Positions 1 through 9,202 of a stretch of 64,000 nucleotides of DNA are shown here, piece by piece. The stretch is from Sphaerochaeta associata. GTDB lineage: Bacteria > Spirochaetota > Spirochaetia > Sphaerochaetales > Sphaerochaetaceae. Each line of letters begins with the position of its first letter. Positions within the stretch are counted from its first letter, which is position 1. The notes below the pieces were generated by a model that had not been told where the DNA came from, searched no databases, and worked only from the letters and a program-made list of their open reading frames with translations. The position numbers and the translations under genes were made by a program. The stretch lies in the NCBI RefSeq assembly GCF_022869165.1, contig NZ_CP094929.1, forward strand, positions 2,790,001-2,854,000, read 5' to 3'.

Positions 1-132
1 GCTTCATTTACCCAAGAGAACTGCTCAGTAGCATGGCTTACCAGCACATCTTTTTAATGCACCGTCAAATACTTGTCCTTGTTTCCAACCCAGTTTTTGT
101 ATCCGTTGTTGTATTGTCTCTACCACACCCAT
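1..132 (-). pseudogene. 5' part of a third gene in the TIGR04255/HTH operon, partial and frameshifted
   Basis: An ATG at 132, behind an AGAAGGGATA ribosome-binding site and 13 bp after the preceding minus-strand stop, opens a frame beginning MGVVETIQQRIQKLGWKQGQ. It stops at 25-27 after 35 residues. From the run of five T at 51-55 (AAAAA on the coding strand) a second frame reads KDVLVSHATEQFSWVNE and stays open to the window edge. This looks like one coding sequence with a one-base shift at the homopolymer. It could be a true frameshift, a programmed slip or a sequencing error. The product is not recognised. The gene continues outside the window. Confidence 0.5.
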
Positions 133-145
133 TATCCCTTCTCTT

Positions 146-847
146 CTAAGAAAGAAGCTGATCAAGATTATAGGCGAAGGTTTCTTCCGAAGCCTTCTTT
201 GTTGCAGCCAGTCTGTCTAGTTCTTCCTTTTTCCTGCGAGATCGATCCAACAACTCTTCCAAGACCTGGATAATGGTACTACGTTGTTCAACAACAGCAT
301 TTGGAGAGGAAATCACTTCGAACAAAGAGGCATTCAGCTTTGCGATGTGATGATGCAAATACAACTGGACAGTATCCTCAGAAGAAATATCAGAAATTTC
401 GCATACTAATTGGAACAATTGCTCAATCCGCTTTTTATTCGCACCTGAGGGCTCCATCGTCCTATTCAACCACCCGTAGATGGTAACACGGCTCACTCCG
501 AATATTTGAGCCCATTCAGTCTTTCTGAACTGAAAGAACCGATGGAGATGCTTGAATTGTTCATAGATATCAGTAACAAGTGACTTCTGTTTGGCTTTAG
601 ATACCATGACAGCATCCGTAGAAGTTTTTTGAGAAAAAATCCAGTACGTATTTGGAATCATCTTATATGCAGTACCGGCCATAAAGGTTTGTTGTAAAAT
701 ATTTTCATCTACCAGCTTATTTGAATCTTCAGAAAAATAAATAACTTGAACATTCAAGCTGCTACAATTACTTACATTTTTATAGGACCTTGAAGGTGCA
801 AATCCTATGCAGGTAGTCTGTGTTGCATCGCCGGTTGTCATGACCAT
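146..847 (-). CDS. helix-turn-helix protein of the TIGR04255 operon
   Basis: The protein has 233 residues. A helix-turn-helix is visible near residues 110-130 (WAQIFGVSRVTIYGWLN), preceded by a long N-terminal region without a recognised fold. The C-terminal 60 residues are charged and likely helical (EELLDRSRRKKEELDRL), possibly a coiled coil. The start at 847 is chosen because GGAGG lies about 10 bases upstream; it overlaps the end of the upstream TIGR04255-like gene by 10 bases, so the two are translationally coupled. A DNA-binding regulator of its own operon, or an antitoxin-like partner, would fit, but the function is unproven. Confidence 0.75.
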   Translation of the reverse strand: MVMTTGDATQTTCIGFAPSRSYKNVSNCSSLNVQVIYFSEDSNKLVDENILQQTFMAGTAYKMIPNTYWIFSQKTSTDAVMVSKAKQKSLVTDIYEQFKHLHRFFQFRKTEWAQIFGVSRVTIYGWLNRTMEPSGANKKRIEQLFQLVCEISDISSEDTVQLYLHHHIAKLNASLFEVISSPNAVVEQRSTIIQVLEELLDRSRRKKEELDRLAATKKASEETFAYNLDQLLS

Positions 848-1659
848 AATTGCTTAGCCTCCTCTGTAATGAGAGAAGTAAAAAAAACATTCTCAATCAC
901 TGTATGTAAAGCAATAAAAACCTCTTTGCTCTTTGGCACAATCGCGTCCTTAGCACCATTTTGAAACACAATGAAATGGTCCAGATCAGCATAGGTAACC
1001 AAGGGCCCAGAAGAGACATAATCTATTACTCCGCGAGGATCGCGAATAATATCTTCTGGATACTTTCTCCCAGCTGCATTCTGGTATATTCGTACAAGTA
1101 AGTTACTTGTCATTTTCACTTCAGGAAGCCTTACCATCCTTTGGAGAGCCCAAGTCAACAATCCATTATCCGCCCAATGTACATCATCCGGGAATGGACA
1201 TCCTTGGAATTCCGGCTTGATTGCAGCTTGCCAGGTCAACTCAGGCTTCTCTTCAATGGTATTAATAAATCGAAGACCCAATCCATTGATCAAGGAAAAA
1301 TCAACAAGTTCATCAATCTTGTTCATGAGTTGCATGAAGGTAGCGAGTAAATCCTCGAATGAATAATCAGCCAAATCAAACACTTGAAAGGTAAGTTTCT
1401 CCGTATCAATAAACAGTGTTCTTTGATAATCAGCCGAAGCGAATACCCATTGCACAACAATAGTTTTCTCAACCTCTCCGTTTTGGCCAATTTTCAGCAT
1501 ATCTCCCCGCATTTTTGTAATCTGCGGGAAACCGACTTTTCGGCAATAATCTTGTATTGCTGGAATATACTTATCAATTTCCAAAATTGGTGCATACTGC
1601 ATTTGGAAGAGAACCACTGACAAAGGTCCGTTGGGAAGTTCTTGTTTAATTGTAGCCAT
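838..1659 (-). CDS. TIGR04255-like family protein
   Basis: The protein has 273 residues. Its N-terminus (PNGPLSVVLFQMQYAPI), its length and the internal QWVFASADYQ region resemble the sporadically distributed TIGR04255 family, whose biochemical role is unknown. There is no signal peptide or membrane segment, so it is probably cytoplasmic. It is the first gene of a minus-strand operon and overlaps the helix-turn-helix gene by 10 bases. An AGTAAGG sequence precedes the ATG. The family assignment rests on recall of the N-terminal pattern, not on a search. Confidence 0.65.
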   Translation of the reverse strand: MATIKQELPNGPLSVVLFQMQYAPILEIDKYIPAIQDYCRKVGFPQITKMRGDMLKIGQNGEVEKTIVVQWVFASADYQRTLFIDTEKLTFQVFDLADYSFEDLLATFMQLMNKIDELVDFSLINGLGLRFINTIEEKPELTWQAAIKPEFQGCPFPDDVHWADNGLLTWALQRMVRLPEVKMTSNLLVRIYQNAAGRKYPEDIIRDPRGVIDYVSSGPLVTYADLDHFIVFQNGAKDAIVPKSKEVFIALHTVIENVFFTSLITEEAKQLWS

Positions 1660-1899
1660 TGCCTTACTCCCTACTATTACTTTACGCTAAACTTTACACA
1701 ATTACAAGGAAAATGCATATCTTCTCACCAAACCGCACCTATGACCTACGGGCACTCGTGTCATGATCAATGCACCACCGAAAACATCATCATAGGTACC
1801 ACGGTGAACTGTCCTTTTTGATGGTATTCCGTCAGAAATCCATCTTATTACGATAGATATTTTCTTTCTTCCAGCTTCCCATCCGGTTACAATTGCTCC

Positions 1900-3021
1900 A
1901 TGGATTATCAGACAACCAAAGAACGCTGCATCGCCTTTGATAAGAGCTATCAGGAAGTTGAACGCTTTGCCATCGAGTGGGGCATGGCTGCGACGCATGT
2001 ACGCAGTGTAATCGATGAAATATTTGCATTGGCCACCGAAGTCAAAGGACTACGCTCACTGGCGGGCAACAATGCTTCGGCTTTCATTGTCTCCGAGCTA
2101 TTCCAAAACCCAGAGCATATCCAGCAATTGATCGACCAGCGTCGATCTGCTTTGACTGGCGATGCGATGTATGTCCTTCAGCACTGGATTGAAAACCCTT
2201 GGTTTTGGTGCTACTACCAAGTCAAGGAAGAGATCGCCCATGATTTTTGGAAAATCCAGGATCTCCTGACAGGCAAACAGCATCTCTATTACTCGCCCTA
2301 TATCAGGGATTTACAGGATCGTGCACAGAGAAAGGATATTTGCTGCTTCAATCCGCTGTTCTCAAACGGAACCTGCCTTCAGTACAGCAGAACCATCAAG
2401 GCCTTCTTGTTTCCTGTTTCCGATTTTCATTACTTTTGTAACACGATAGCACCGAATCAGAGCCTGAAAGAAATCCAGAGCAAACACTACCCGACATTCC
2501 TTCTGCTGGACTTGCTCATGGGCAGCCCGATCAAGATGCATGCAGGTTTGGAAATCGGTTTCATCTGGCAGTCGTGTGCGATACCGAACTTTTCCATAGG
2601 AAGGTTGCAAGGAGTTTGGGAAGGCAAAGCCATCTGTTCGATTGAACAGTACGCATTATCGCAATTCGATGAAAGCATGATCGATCTTCCCAATGCAGAG
2701 CTCTTCATTACCGCACCAGATGCCATGAGAGGCTCCCTGTTCTGGAACAGCAGAACTGCAGAGGCAGGCCTCCATACCAATTCGAAGGAAGCCTATTCAT
2801 TGTATGCAGAGCTCCTGCAAAGGGCCTATCCTGGCTTGAAGCTTCCCAAAGAACCCGAAATCTTCATCAGCCAGCCTTTGCAACGCATCATCAGTGAGAG
2901 AAATCTTGCCCGCCCGTGGAAAGCTTTTGAATTAGTTTCAAACATCTGGGGATGGGCCAATACCAAGTCTATAACGCCCTTGGGCATACCTGATGAAGGA
3001 GAAGAACTGGATGCATACTGA
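1900..3021 (+). CDS. hypothetical protein, first gene of an overlapping cluster
   Basis: The protein has 373 residues and is soluble, with no signal peptide, and rich in aromatic residues and cysteine. I do not recognise a domain. No convincing ribosome-binding site precedes the ATG at 1900. The frame is closed by a stop at 1819-1821 with no good alternative start, so the N-terminus may be truncated. The 3' end overlaps the next gene by 11 bases, which points to a co-translated unit with 3011-3616 and 3613-4371. Confidence 0.7.
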   Translation: MDYQTTKERCIAFDKSYQEVERFAIEWGMAATHVRSVIDEIFALATEVKGLRSLAGNNASAFIVSELFQNPEHIQQLIDQRRSALTGDAMYVLQHWIENPWFWCYYQVKEEIAHDFWKIQDLLTGKQHLYYSPYIRDLQDRAQRKDICCFNPLFSNGTCLQYSRTIKAFLFPVSDFHYFCNTIAPNQSLKEIQSKHYPTFLLLDLLMGSPIKMHAGLEIGFIWQSCAIPNFSIGRLQGVWEGKAICSIEQYALSQFDESMIDLPNAELFITAPDAMRGSLFWNSRTAEAGLHTNSKEAYSLYAELLQRAYPGLKLPKEPEIFISQPLQRIISERNLARPWKAFELVSNIWGWANTKSITPLGIPDEGEELDAY

Positions 3022-3616
3022 AGCCCTTGATGACCGAAGGTATTTCTTGGACAAGCCTGTCGATGAGAGCACCTCCAAATTGGTAGTGACCTTCTTGCGT
3101 AATTTGTTTAAAAAAATGGAAGTTGATTCACAGATATCCCTCACTACAAAGCTATCAAAGATCCGCTATCTTAAGACAGGTGCAGCACTTGGAAATCTGA
3201 ATGCGGAATATCTGAATACCGACCTGTCGGAATTCCCAGAAGGAACCCCAATTCTTGCCATCTGGAGTTCTACTTGGGATTGTGAAGAAGTCAACTACTA
3301 TGCAGAAGGTTCAGAGTCGGGTACTCGATATGATGATGTGTTCCTCATCGATGCCAGAGTACTCGAAGAGGCTTGCAAAACCGATAATCCTCAATGGGGC
3401 TACCACCTGGATCATCATGACATCGAAGCAATAGAAGGTGATTTCAAGGAGATTGGGTTGCCTGATGAAGGCTATCACACCTACATCAATTTTGTGCTTT
3501 CAGGCTTGGTTTACTCGTATGATGGTGATGTGGATGTTGAGTATGCAAAGCAAGCTCATCCGATCATCCGCGATTACATTGCAAGCCAGATTGCCATGCA
3601 TAGGGAAGAGGAATGA
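3011..3616 (+). CDS. hypothetical protein coupled to amidohydrolase
   Basis: The protein has 201 residues from ATG 3011, chosen because GAAGGAG lies 9 bases upstream; an ATG at 2993 is in frame but lacks such a site. It is acidic, with many Asp and Glu residues (LDHHDIEAIEGDFKEIG, YSYDGDVDVEY). No family is recognised. The HH-D cluster around residues 137-142 could bind a metal, but that is only suggestive. It overlaps the upstream gene by 11 bases and the downstream amidohydrolase by ATGA at 3613-3616, so the three are very likely translated together. Confidence 0.75.
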   Translation: MHTEALDDRRYFLDKPVDESTSKLVVTFLRNLFKKMEVDSQISLTTKLSKIRYLKTGAALGNLNAEYLNTDLSEFPEGTPILAIWSSTWDCEEVNYYAEGSESGTRYDDVFLIDARVLEEACKTDNPQWGYHLDHHDIEAIEGDFKEIGLPDEGYHTYINFVLSGLVYSYDGDVDVEYAKQAHPIIRDYIASQIAMHREEE

Positions 3617-4371
3617 AAACCCCCATCCTCCTGCACATTCCGCACAGTTCGCTCAATATTCCGAAAGCTGTTCGAGATAAGCTTTGTATATCCGATGCTG
3701 AACTGGAACGTGAATTGTTGAGAATGACGGACCGGTACACTGACATTTTGTTCGGCCTGCCGACAATCACCAGCCATTCAATCATCTATCCAGTCAGCCG
3801 GCTGGTTGTTGATCCCGAGCGGTTTGAGGATGATGCAATGGAACTGATGGCCGCCATTGGCATGGGTGTCATCTATACCGCGACATCACAGAGAACACTC
3901 CTGCGTATCCAGCCGGATGCGTGTGAACGCACCAAGCTCTTGGATGCCTATTACCACCCCCATCACCGCCGATTTACTGAAGCAGTTGCTGAATTGCTCA
4001 ACGAGGCTGGGCAAGCCCTGATCATCGACTGCCATAGTTTTGCAAGCAGGCCATTGCCGTATGAACTCAACCAGGGTATGGACAGACCGGACATCTGCCT
4101 TGGAACCGATGCCTTTCATACTCCGAAATGGTTGCTTGATTCAGTAACAAAAGCTTTTCTGAAGCTGGGGTATTCAGTAGCTATCAATCATCCGTTTGCA
4201 GGAACGATCGTACCGCTGCCCTACTACACTCAAGAAGCACGCGTGCTTTCGATTATGATTGAGATCAACCGAAAGCTCTATATGCATGAGGATACAGGGG
4301 AGAAAGGGCCCTTCATTGCCCGTGTCAAGGATGACATTGCTACGGTAGCAAGCCAAATAGTTCAAACGTAA
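3613..4371 (+). CDS. N-formylglutamate amidohydrolase family protein
   Basis: The protein has 252 residues. Family hallmarks are HIPHSS at residues 8-13, an internal DCHSF motif, NHPFAGTIVP and EINRKLYM near the C-terminus. These match the zinc-dependent N-formylglutamate amidohydrolase fold (HutG-like). In histidine breakdown such enzymes release formate from N-formylglutamate, but no hut genes are nearby and relatives of this fold act on other amides and esters, so the substrate is open. It is coupled by ATGA overlap to an unknown acidic protein and followed after 9 bases by a small ORF. There is no signal peptide; the enzyme is cytoplasmic. Confidence 0.85.
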   Translation: MKTPILLHIPHSSLNIPKAVRDKLCISDAELERELLRMTDRYTDILFGLPTITSHSIIYPVSRLVVDPERFEDDAMELMAAIGMGVIYTATSQRTLLRIQPDACERTKLLDAYYHPHHRRFTEAVAELLNEAGQALIIDCHSFASRPLPYELNQGMDRPDICLGTDAFHTPKWLLDSVTKAFLKLGYSVAINHPFAGTIVPLPYYTQEARVLSIMIEINRKLYMHEDTGEKGPFIARVKDDIATVASQIVQT

Positions 4372-4380
4372 GAGGTGTAT

Positions 4381-4641
4381 ATGACCATCGCAACGTATAA
4401 AGATGAGGACAAGACACTGTTTAATCAGATGAAGAACCAGACATCCGGGACATGGCACTTCCTGCTTACCGGAGAGTGGTCTCAGTCACCGTATCACCAA
4501 GGCAAGGTAGCGTTCCATTACCGGAATACAAACAGCAAGAAAAATTGGGCAATCCTCTCCATAGGCTTTCCCAAGCGCATTGCAGTGGCTGCAACCTTTA
4601 ACCAACTTACGAAAATCGAAGAGGCGTATGAGCGAAGTTGA
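4381..4641 (+). CDS. small hypothetical protein
   Basis: The protein has 86 residues, starting at ATG 4381 with AAGAGGTGT just upstream. It is basic and Trp-containing, with no recognised domain, signal peptide or membrane segment. It lies 9 bases behind the amidohydrolase and appears to be the fourth member of the same transcript. A further short frame starts inside its 3' end at 4628. Confidence 0.6.
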   Translation: MTIATYKDEDKTLFNQMKNQTSGTWHFLLTGEWSQSPYHQGKVAFHYRNTNSKKNWAILSIGFPKRIAVAATFNQLTKIEEAYERS

Positions 4642-4741
4642 CTACTATGCGCAGTGTGCAACCTCAAGAGACATCGTTCACAGCGAAAGAGAGAAAGCAA
4701 AACTCAGGATCAATGCACATTCTTCCAATACAAAAACCTGA
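4628..4741 (+). CDS. possible 37-residue ORF overlapping the cluster end
   Basis: ATG 4628 lies 14 bases before the previous stop and opens a 37-residue acidic-then-basic peptide starting MSEVDYYAQCATSRDIV. Its composition looks more protein-like than other local frames. It could be a real small gene, or the start of a longer gene lost by frameshift, since another frame stays open to about 4965. Evidence is only position and composition. Confidence 0.3.
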   Translation: MSEVDYYAQCATSRDIVHSEREKAKLRINAHSSNTKT

Positions 4742-5359
4742 GACAAAGCTTCAGGTTCATAAAGAAGTACGTTTCCTTCGGCAAGCACTACCTTTCGGAA
4801 CCACTTCCTACAGCCAAGGTGCGATACGTAAAAACCATTCACAGCTCAGCAGATGCTGTCTCTTGGCCCAAAACCTGCATCATCGCAATCACTGATGGTC
4901 CTGCCACCAAAGAGCAGGACTCCTGCTCTATATCGAGAATAAGGGTTGTAGGGATAGTATTATGAGAGTTGAGTGAAGTTTTCCCAAGCAATCATATCCT
5001 TGACTTTTACATCCCTTTGGGAAAATTCTATCCGTCTCTTATCTCACATTTGCAAATCACTCCACTATTCGGAAGAAACTCCCAATGGTACAAAGAAAGA
5101 GCCAATACTGAAACGATATGGATTCAGATGCTGTGAATTTAATGATTATATTGGCGAAGGGCGCAGGATTAACCACTGTTCAGATTTGTTAACTATCGAT
5201 AAATCCAACCGATTCAAAAACCTAATATATCAATCGTAAAATTGGGATAGCTCTCATGCTATGAAGTATGAAACTTAACAAGTGAAAGCCTGGTTTATGC
5301 CCAAAAATTCGCAAAAGTTAGCAACAAATGCGACGAATTGCGTACAAACATAACAATTT
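4742..5359. other. intergenic stretch without a supported gene
   Basis: Short frames exist (to about 103 residues) but none has a good start or convincing composition. The last part, about 5300-5359, is AT-rich and holds an AATTCG / CGAATT pair, possibly an operator upstream of the sugar transport promoter. Confidence 0.4.
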
Positions 5360-5388
5360 TTGCATAGCTGGATGCATTATTGTATGTA
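5360..5388 (+). promoter_or_regulatory. possible promoter of the sugar ABC operon
   Basis: TTGCAT at 5360-5365 is separated by 17 bases from TATGTA at 5383-5388. The -10 match is imperfect. If it is used, the leader before the permease start at 5536 is about 140 bases. Confidence 0.35.
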
Positions 5389-5535
5389 AGACTAAGTAAT
5401 AGATTTTCTGCTGAAGTTTTCCATTTGGTGCGCTTTGCAAGGAATCAGAACATCGCTGATGTAATATTGTGCTCGAACAAATTTGTCATATTAACTGAGA
5501 TCTGGATGTTTGATTTCTCAGGCTTGGAGGTAGGA

Positions 5536-6486
5536 ATGGAAATTATTAATAAAACAAGAAACATGAAAATTCCCATTATCAATAAGCATCTACTACGGAA
5601 CTACTGGAAAAATAAATACTTATTTCTCCTGCTATTTCCTGGTATAGTTTGGTATATCATATTTAAATACTTTCCTATCTATGGGTTATCACTAGCATTC
5701 AAGGATTTCAGTTTTCGCAAAGGAATTTTCGGCAGTGCTTGGGTGGGGCTGAAGCATTTTATTTATCTCTTTTCATTGTCTGGTTTTAGAAAAGCTTTTT
5801 TAAATACCTTGATTATAAACTTCTATCAACTGGTTTTTTGTTTTCCTGCTCCCATCATCTTCGCCCTTCTACTTAATGAAATCATTCATATAAGATTCAA
5901 GAAGATTGTACAGACGATAAGTTATCTTCCTCATTTCCTATCATGGGTCATTTTAGCAGGAATGTTCATGCAACTGCTTTCACCATCCACCGGTGCGCTC
6001 AACCAACTACTTGGTTTCTTTGGAATAGGCCCTTTTTACTTCCTGGGTGATCCCAAGTATTTCAGAGGTACTCTAGTTCTGACAAACCTATGGAAATCGA
6101 TAGGTTGGAACTCCATTGTATATCTGGCCGCCTTATCCAACGTCGATACACAGCTGTATGAAGCTGCCCGCCTAGATGGTGTCAATAAATTCCAAGAAAT
6201 CATTCATGTTACGTTGCCATCAATCGCAGGCATTGTAACAGTCATGTTGATCTTCCAGATGGGCAAGTTGTTCGGCGATAATTTTGATCAAGTCTTCAAC
6301 CTCTACAATGCTGCCGTCTATGAGGTCGGAGATGTTCTGGGTACGTATACCTATCGAATGGGACTGAGGGATATGCAATACAGCCTGTCGACCGCTGTCA
6401 GCCTCGTAACCAACGTCATATCTTTTTCGCTGGTGATACTTACTAATGCAGTTGCGAAAAAAATCAATGATTATGGAATTTGGTAA
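5536..6486 (+). CDS. sugar ABC transporter permease, LplB-like
   Basis: The protein has 316 residues from ATG 5536, which has GGAGG 4-5 bases upstream; the longer in-frame extension to 5380 lacks a ribosome-binding site. About six membrane segments are visible, the first at residues 26-46 (LLLFPGIVWYIIF). The inner-membrane permease signature is EAARLDGVNKFQEIIHVTLPS. With the next two genes it forms a carbohydrate ABC importer of the LplABC / aldouronate type (CUT1). No ATPase gene is nearby; such systems often share a distant MsmX-like ATPase. The substrate is inferred from the downstream GH105-like enzyme. Confidence 0.9.
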   Translation: MEIINKTRNMKIPIINKHLLRNYWKNKYLFLLLFPGIVWYIIFKYFPIYGLSLAFKDFSFRKGIFGSAWVGLKHFIYLFSLSGFRKAFLNTLIINFYQLVFCFPAPIIFALLLNEIIHIRFKKIVQTISYLPHFLSWVILAGMFMQLLSPSTGALNQLLGFFGIGPFYFLGDPKYFRGTLVLTNLWKSIGWNSIVYLAALSNVDTQLYEAARLDGVNKFQEIIHVTLPSIAGIVTVMLIFQMGKLFGDNFDQVFNLYNAAVYEVGDVLGTYTYRMGLRDMQYSLSTAVSLVTNVISFSLVILTNAVAKKINDYGIW

Positions 6487-6500
6487 GGGAGGGGGTCACA

Positions 6501-7385
6501 ATGAAAATTCGTAGATCTACTGGTGAAAAGATATTCCTGACTGTCAACTATGTAACCATGATTGTGCTCTGCCTCACTATGATTTTTCCCTTTTGGAATC
6601 TTTTTGCAAAATCATTTGCTGCTGCAAGCGTTCCTACATCCAGATTTTATATGTGGCCGTCAGAAACAACTTTGGACAACTATGCCAAAGTATTCGCAAA
6701 CAAGAATATATGGATCGGGTTTGCGAATACGTTTTTTAGAACCATCATTGGGACGTTCCTGTCGTTGATCATGAGCATCCATGTAGCGTATCCCCTTTCA
6801 AAAAGATACCTACCGAACAGGACACTCTGGACGTCCTTCATTGTCTTCACCATGTTTTTTTCCGGTGGAATGATCCCCGATTACATCCTGGTACGATCTC
6901 TCGGCCTGTATAACAGCCGATGGGCGTTGATCCTGCCGATTCTGCTGAACACTTTCAACATGATCATCATCAGAAACTATTTCATGAGCATTCCTGACAG
7001 CCTCGAGGAATCTGCAAAGATCGATGGGGCGAATGACCTTCTGATTTTGTACAGAATCATCATTCCACTCTCATTTCCAATCATTGCGACTGTTGTGCTT
7101 TGGACTGCCGTGACTCATTGGAACGCATGGTTTGATTCACTCATCTACATCAGTGATGGAAACAAGCAAGTGCTTCAAACCATTCTAAGGAGGATTGTCC
7201 TGGAAGGAAGCCTTCAACTGATGGAACTCCAAGGAGGAGCCATGGGCATGGATACGGCCAATGTGAACTCTGAGACGATCAAGGCCGCCACTGTCATTGT
7301 TGCAACAGCGCCGATTTTAGTGGCATATCCATTTCTGCAGAAATACTTTGTAAAGGGCATTCTTGTGGGTTCATTGAAAGGATAA
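6501..7385 (+). CDS. sugar ABC transporter permease, LplC/YtcP-like
   Basis: The protein has 294 residues. ATG 6501 is preferred over an in-frame start at 6480 because GGGAGGGGG lies directly before it. The protein has about six membrane segments and the permease loop EESAKIDGANDLLILYRIIIPLS. The C-terminus PFLQKYFVKGILVGSLKG is typical of the CUT1 MalG/LplC group. It starts 14 bases after the first permease and forms a heterodimer with it in the inner membrane. Confidence 0.9.
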   Translation: MKIRRSTGEKIFLTVNYVTMIVLCLTMIFPFWNLFAKSFAAASVPTSRFYMWPSETTLDNYAKVFANKNIWIGFANTFFRTIIGTFLSLIMSIHVAYPLSKRYLPNRTLWTSFIVFTMFFSGGMIPDYILVRSLGLYNSRWALILPILLNTFNMIIIRNYFMSIPDSLEESAKIDGANDLLILYRIIIPLSFPIIATVVLWTAVTHWNAWFDSLIYISDGNKQVLQTILRRIVLEGSLQLMELQGGAMGMDTANVNSETIKAATVIVATAPILVAYPFLQKYFVKGILVGSLKG

Positions 7386-7548
7386 TCCCACCGATAAATA
7401 CACATTGCAACCACCAAAGGAGGAAAAACTGAGCTTGTAAGTCTTTATGGCTTGCTTTAAAAAATCCTAGGCAAGTATATAGCTTATTGTATCTTTTTAA
7501 CGTCCTTTAGACGTTTATTAAATGTATTTTCAAAAGCGAGGTAAGAGT

Positions 7549-9099
7549 ATGAAAAAAGGAATGAGTTTCTTAATGGTTCTCCTAAGTGTTTCCATCCTGT
7601 TTGCTGCCGGTACATCGGAAAAAGCAACCGACAAGAAGATGAACATCACTTGGACGGCTTATCAGATGGCTCCAACAAATGCCGATGCACCCATGGTCAA
7701 GTACTATGAAGAAATGTTCAACGTGGATTTTGATGTATGGAACATTGATTACCAGCAGTACACGGAATTATTGAACATTAGGCTAGCAGCAGGCGAAATC
7801 CCTGATATGTTCATGGTCATGAATCCTGTCGATCTTTCAAAGTATGTTGAACAAGATCTTCTTGCTCCCATTCCACTTGAGAAAATCAAGAAGTTCATGC
7901 CAAACACCTATGCTGCCTATCAGAAGGATTTCTCGAATGAATTTGCATTGGGTCAGATTGATGGAAAGATTTACGGACTTGCTTCAGTTTCCACTGGCAA
8001 CGTGTACCGACTGCCCATCACCTACAACAAGAACTGGCTGGACAAGCTTGGTCTGGAAGTTCCTACCAACATCGATGAGTTTGAGAAGGTCATCTATGCT
8101 TTCGCCCATGGCGATCCCGATGGAAATGGAAAGAAGGACACCTATGGCTTGTCGATGGATGGTCTGAACTTGCTATGGGGAATGTACGGTATGGTACCTC
8201 TTCAGGACTACTTCAGCATCAAGAACGGCAAAATTGCCTACCTGCCTATCGAACCCGAGATGAAGGAAGCTCTGGCGTATGCTCACAAATGGTATAAGGA
8301 TGGCGTCCTAGATCCGGAATTCATCACTGGTGAGAACACTGGTGGATATTGGGCAATCAGCCACAGTTTCATCAACGGCCGCGTCGGTATGACCGTCAGA
8401 GGCAACTATTACCATTGGCTCTTCCCTGGTGATTACAACGAATATGACAATGGTCAGGCAATTCCCAACCAGGTTGGTGCAGTTGCCAAGGAACTCCTTG
8501 CAATCAATCCCGATGCAAAAGTTGCTTTCGGCCAACCCCTGAAGAATAAAGACGGAAAGCAGGGTGGAATCCGTGGATATCACATGCTGTCACGTTTCTA
8601 TGGCATCGGAGCCGACGTTCCTGAAGAAAAAATGGACAAGATCCTGCAAATTCTTGACTACATGAGCGACAGCAACCCTGACAAGGATGCATGGGCCGTT
8701 GCTCGATACGGAATTGAAGGTGAGTCCTGGAGATGGTTGGAAAAAGATCGTGAAACCATCCTGAAATTGGGTGAATACAAGGATAGAGAAGGTTTCCGCT
8801 TTGAGAACGGCAACGTGTTCTGGTGGACAAGCGGATCACTTCCGAAGAGTCGTCAGGCTGAATGGGGTACAAAGATGGGATTTGACCAGAATGGCATCTA
8901 CTCAGTATTCCCAATCTCTCTTGAGGCAATGAACAGATACAATGCTCAACTCCAGACATTCAGAGAACAGACGTACATCCAAATCATTACAGGGTCCAAA
9001 CCTCTTGCTTATTTTGACACGTTTGTCGCCGAGTATCTCAAGACTGGTGGAAAAGAAGTATTGGACGCTGTCCAAGCTTGGTACACAGCAAACAACTAA
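7549..9099 (+). CDS. sugar ABC transporter substrate-binding protein, LplA-like
   Basis: The protein has 516 residues from ATG 7549 (GAGGTAAG upstream; the frame also reaches an ATG at 7522). A signal peptide MKKGMSFLMVLLSVSILFAAG is followed by TSEKA, the non-cysteine cleavage pattern common in spirochaete binding proteins. The rest matches large family-1 extracellular solute-binding proteins (EIPDMFMVMNP, YNKNWLDKLGLEVPTNIDEF, DGNGKKDTYGLS). It delivers an oligosaccharide to the two upstream permeases. A 163-base gap with a small AACGTC hairpin separates it from the permease gene, possibly tuning its higher expression. Confidence 0.9.
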   Translation: MKKGMSFLMVLLSVSILFAAGTSEKATDKKMNITWTAYQMAPTNADAPMVKYYEEMFNVDFDVWNIDYQQYTELLNIRLAAGEIPDMFMVMNPVDLSKYVEQDLLAPIPLEKIKKFMPNTYAAYQKDFSNEFALGQIDGKIYGLASVSTGNVYRLPITYNKNWLDKLGLEVPTNIDEFEKVIYAFAHGDPDGNGKKDTYGLSMDGLNLLWGMYGMVPLQDYFSIKNGKIAYLPIEPEMKEALAYAHKWYKDGVLDPEFITGENTGGYWAISHSFINGRVGMTVRGNYYHWLFPGDYNEYDNGQAIPNQVGAVAKELLAINPDAKVAFGQPLKNKDGKQGGIRGYHMLSRFYGIGADVPEEKMDKILQILDYMSDSNPDKDAWAVARYGIEGESWRWLEKDRETILKLGEYKDREGFRFENGNVFWWTSGSLPKSRQAEWGTKMGFDQNGIYSVFPISLEAMNRYNAQLQTFREQTYIQIITGSKPLAYFDTFVAEYLKTGGKEVLDAVQAWYTANN

Positions 9100-9175
9100 G
9101 AGAATTATCTTCTCATAATTCTAACACCAGTGGGCTGTAAACACTATGACTTGAAGATTAGCGTCGAGCGAAGGA

Positions 9176-9202
9176 GGATCGGATACCATCAATATCCGAT
9201 CC
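9176..9202. terminator. hairpin between binding-protein and MFS genes
   Basis: Arms GGATCGGATA (9176-9185) and TATCCGATCC (9193-9202) pair perfectly around a 7-base loop. No T-run follows, so it may be an attenuator or mRNA-stabilising hairpin at the 3' end of the highly expressed binding-protein gene. Confidence 0.5.

Noticed and set aside
1702-1998. 98-codon minus-strand frame before the unknown cluster
   Set aside because: It has poor composition, no ribosome-binding site, and overlaps the start of the 373-residue gene.
5380-5535. Extended N-terminus of the first sugar permease
   Set aside because: It has no ribosome-binding site and contains no membrane-protein pattern; GGAGG precedes the ATG at 5536.
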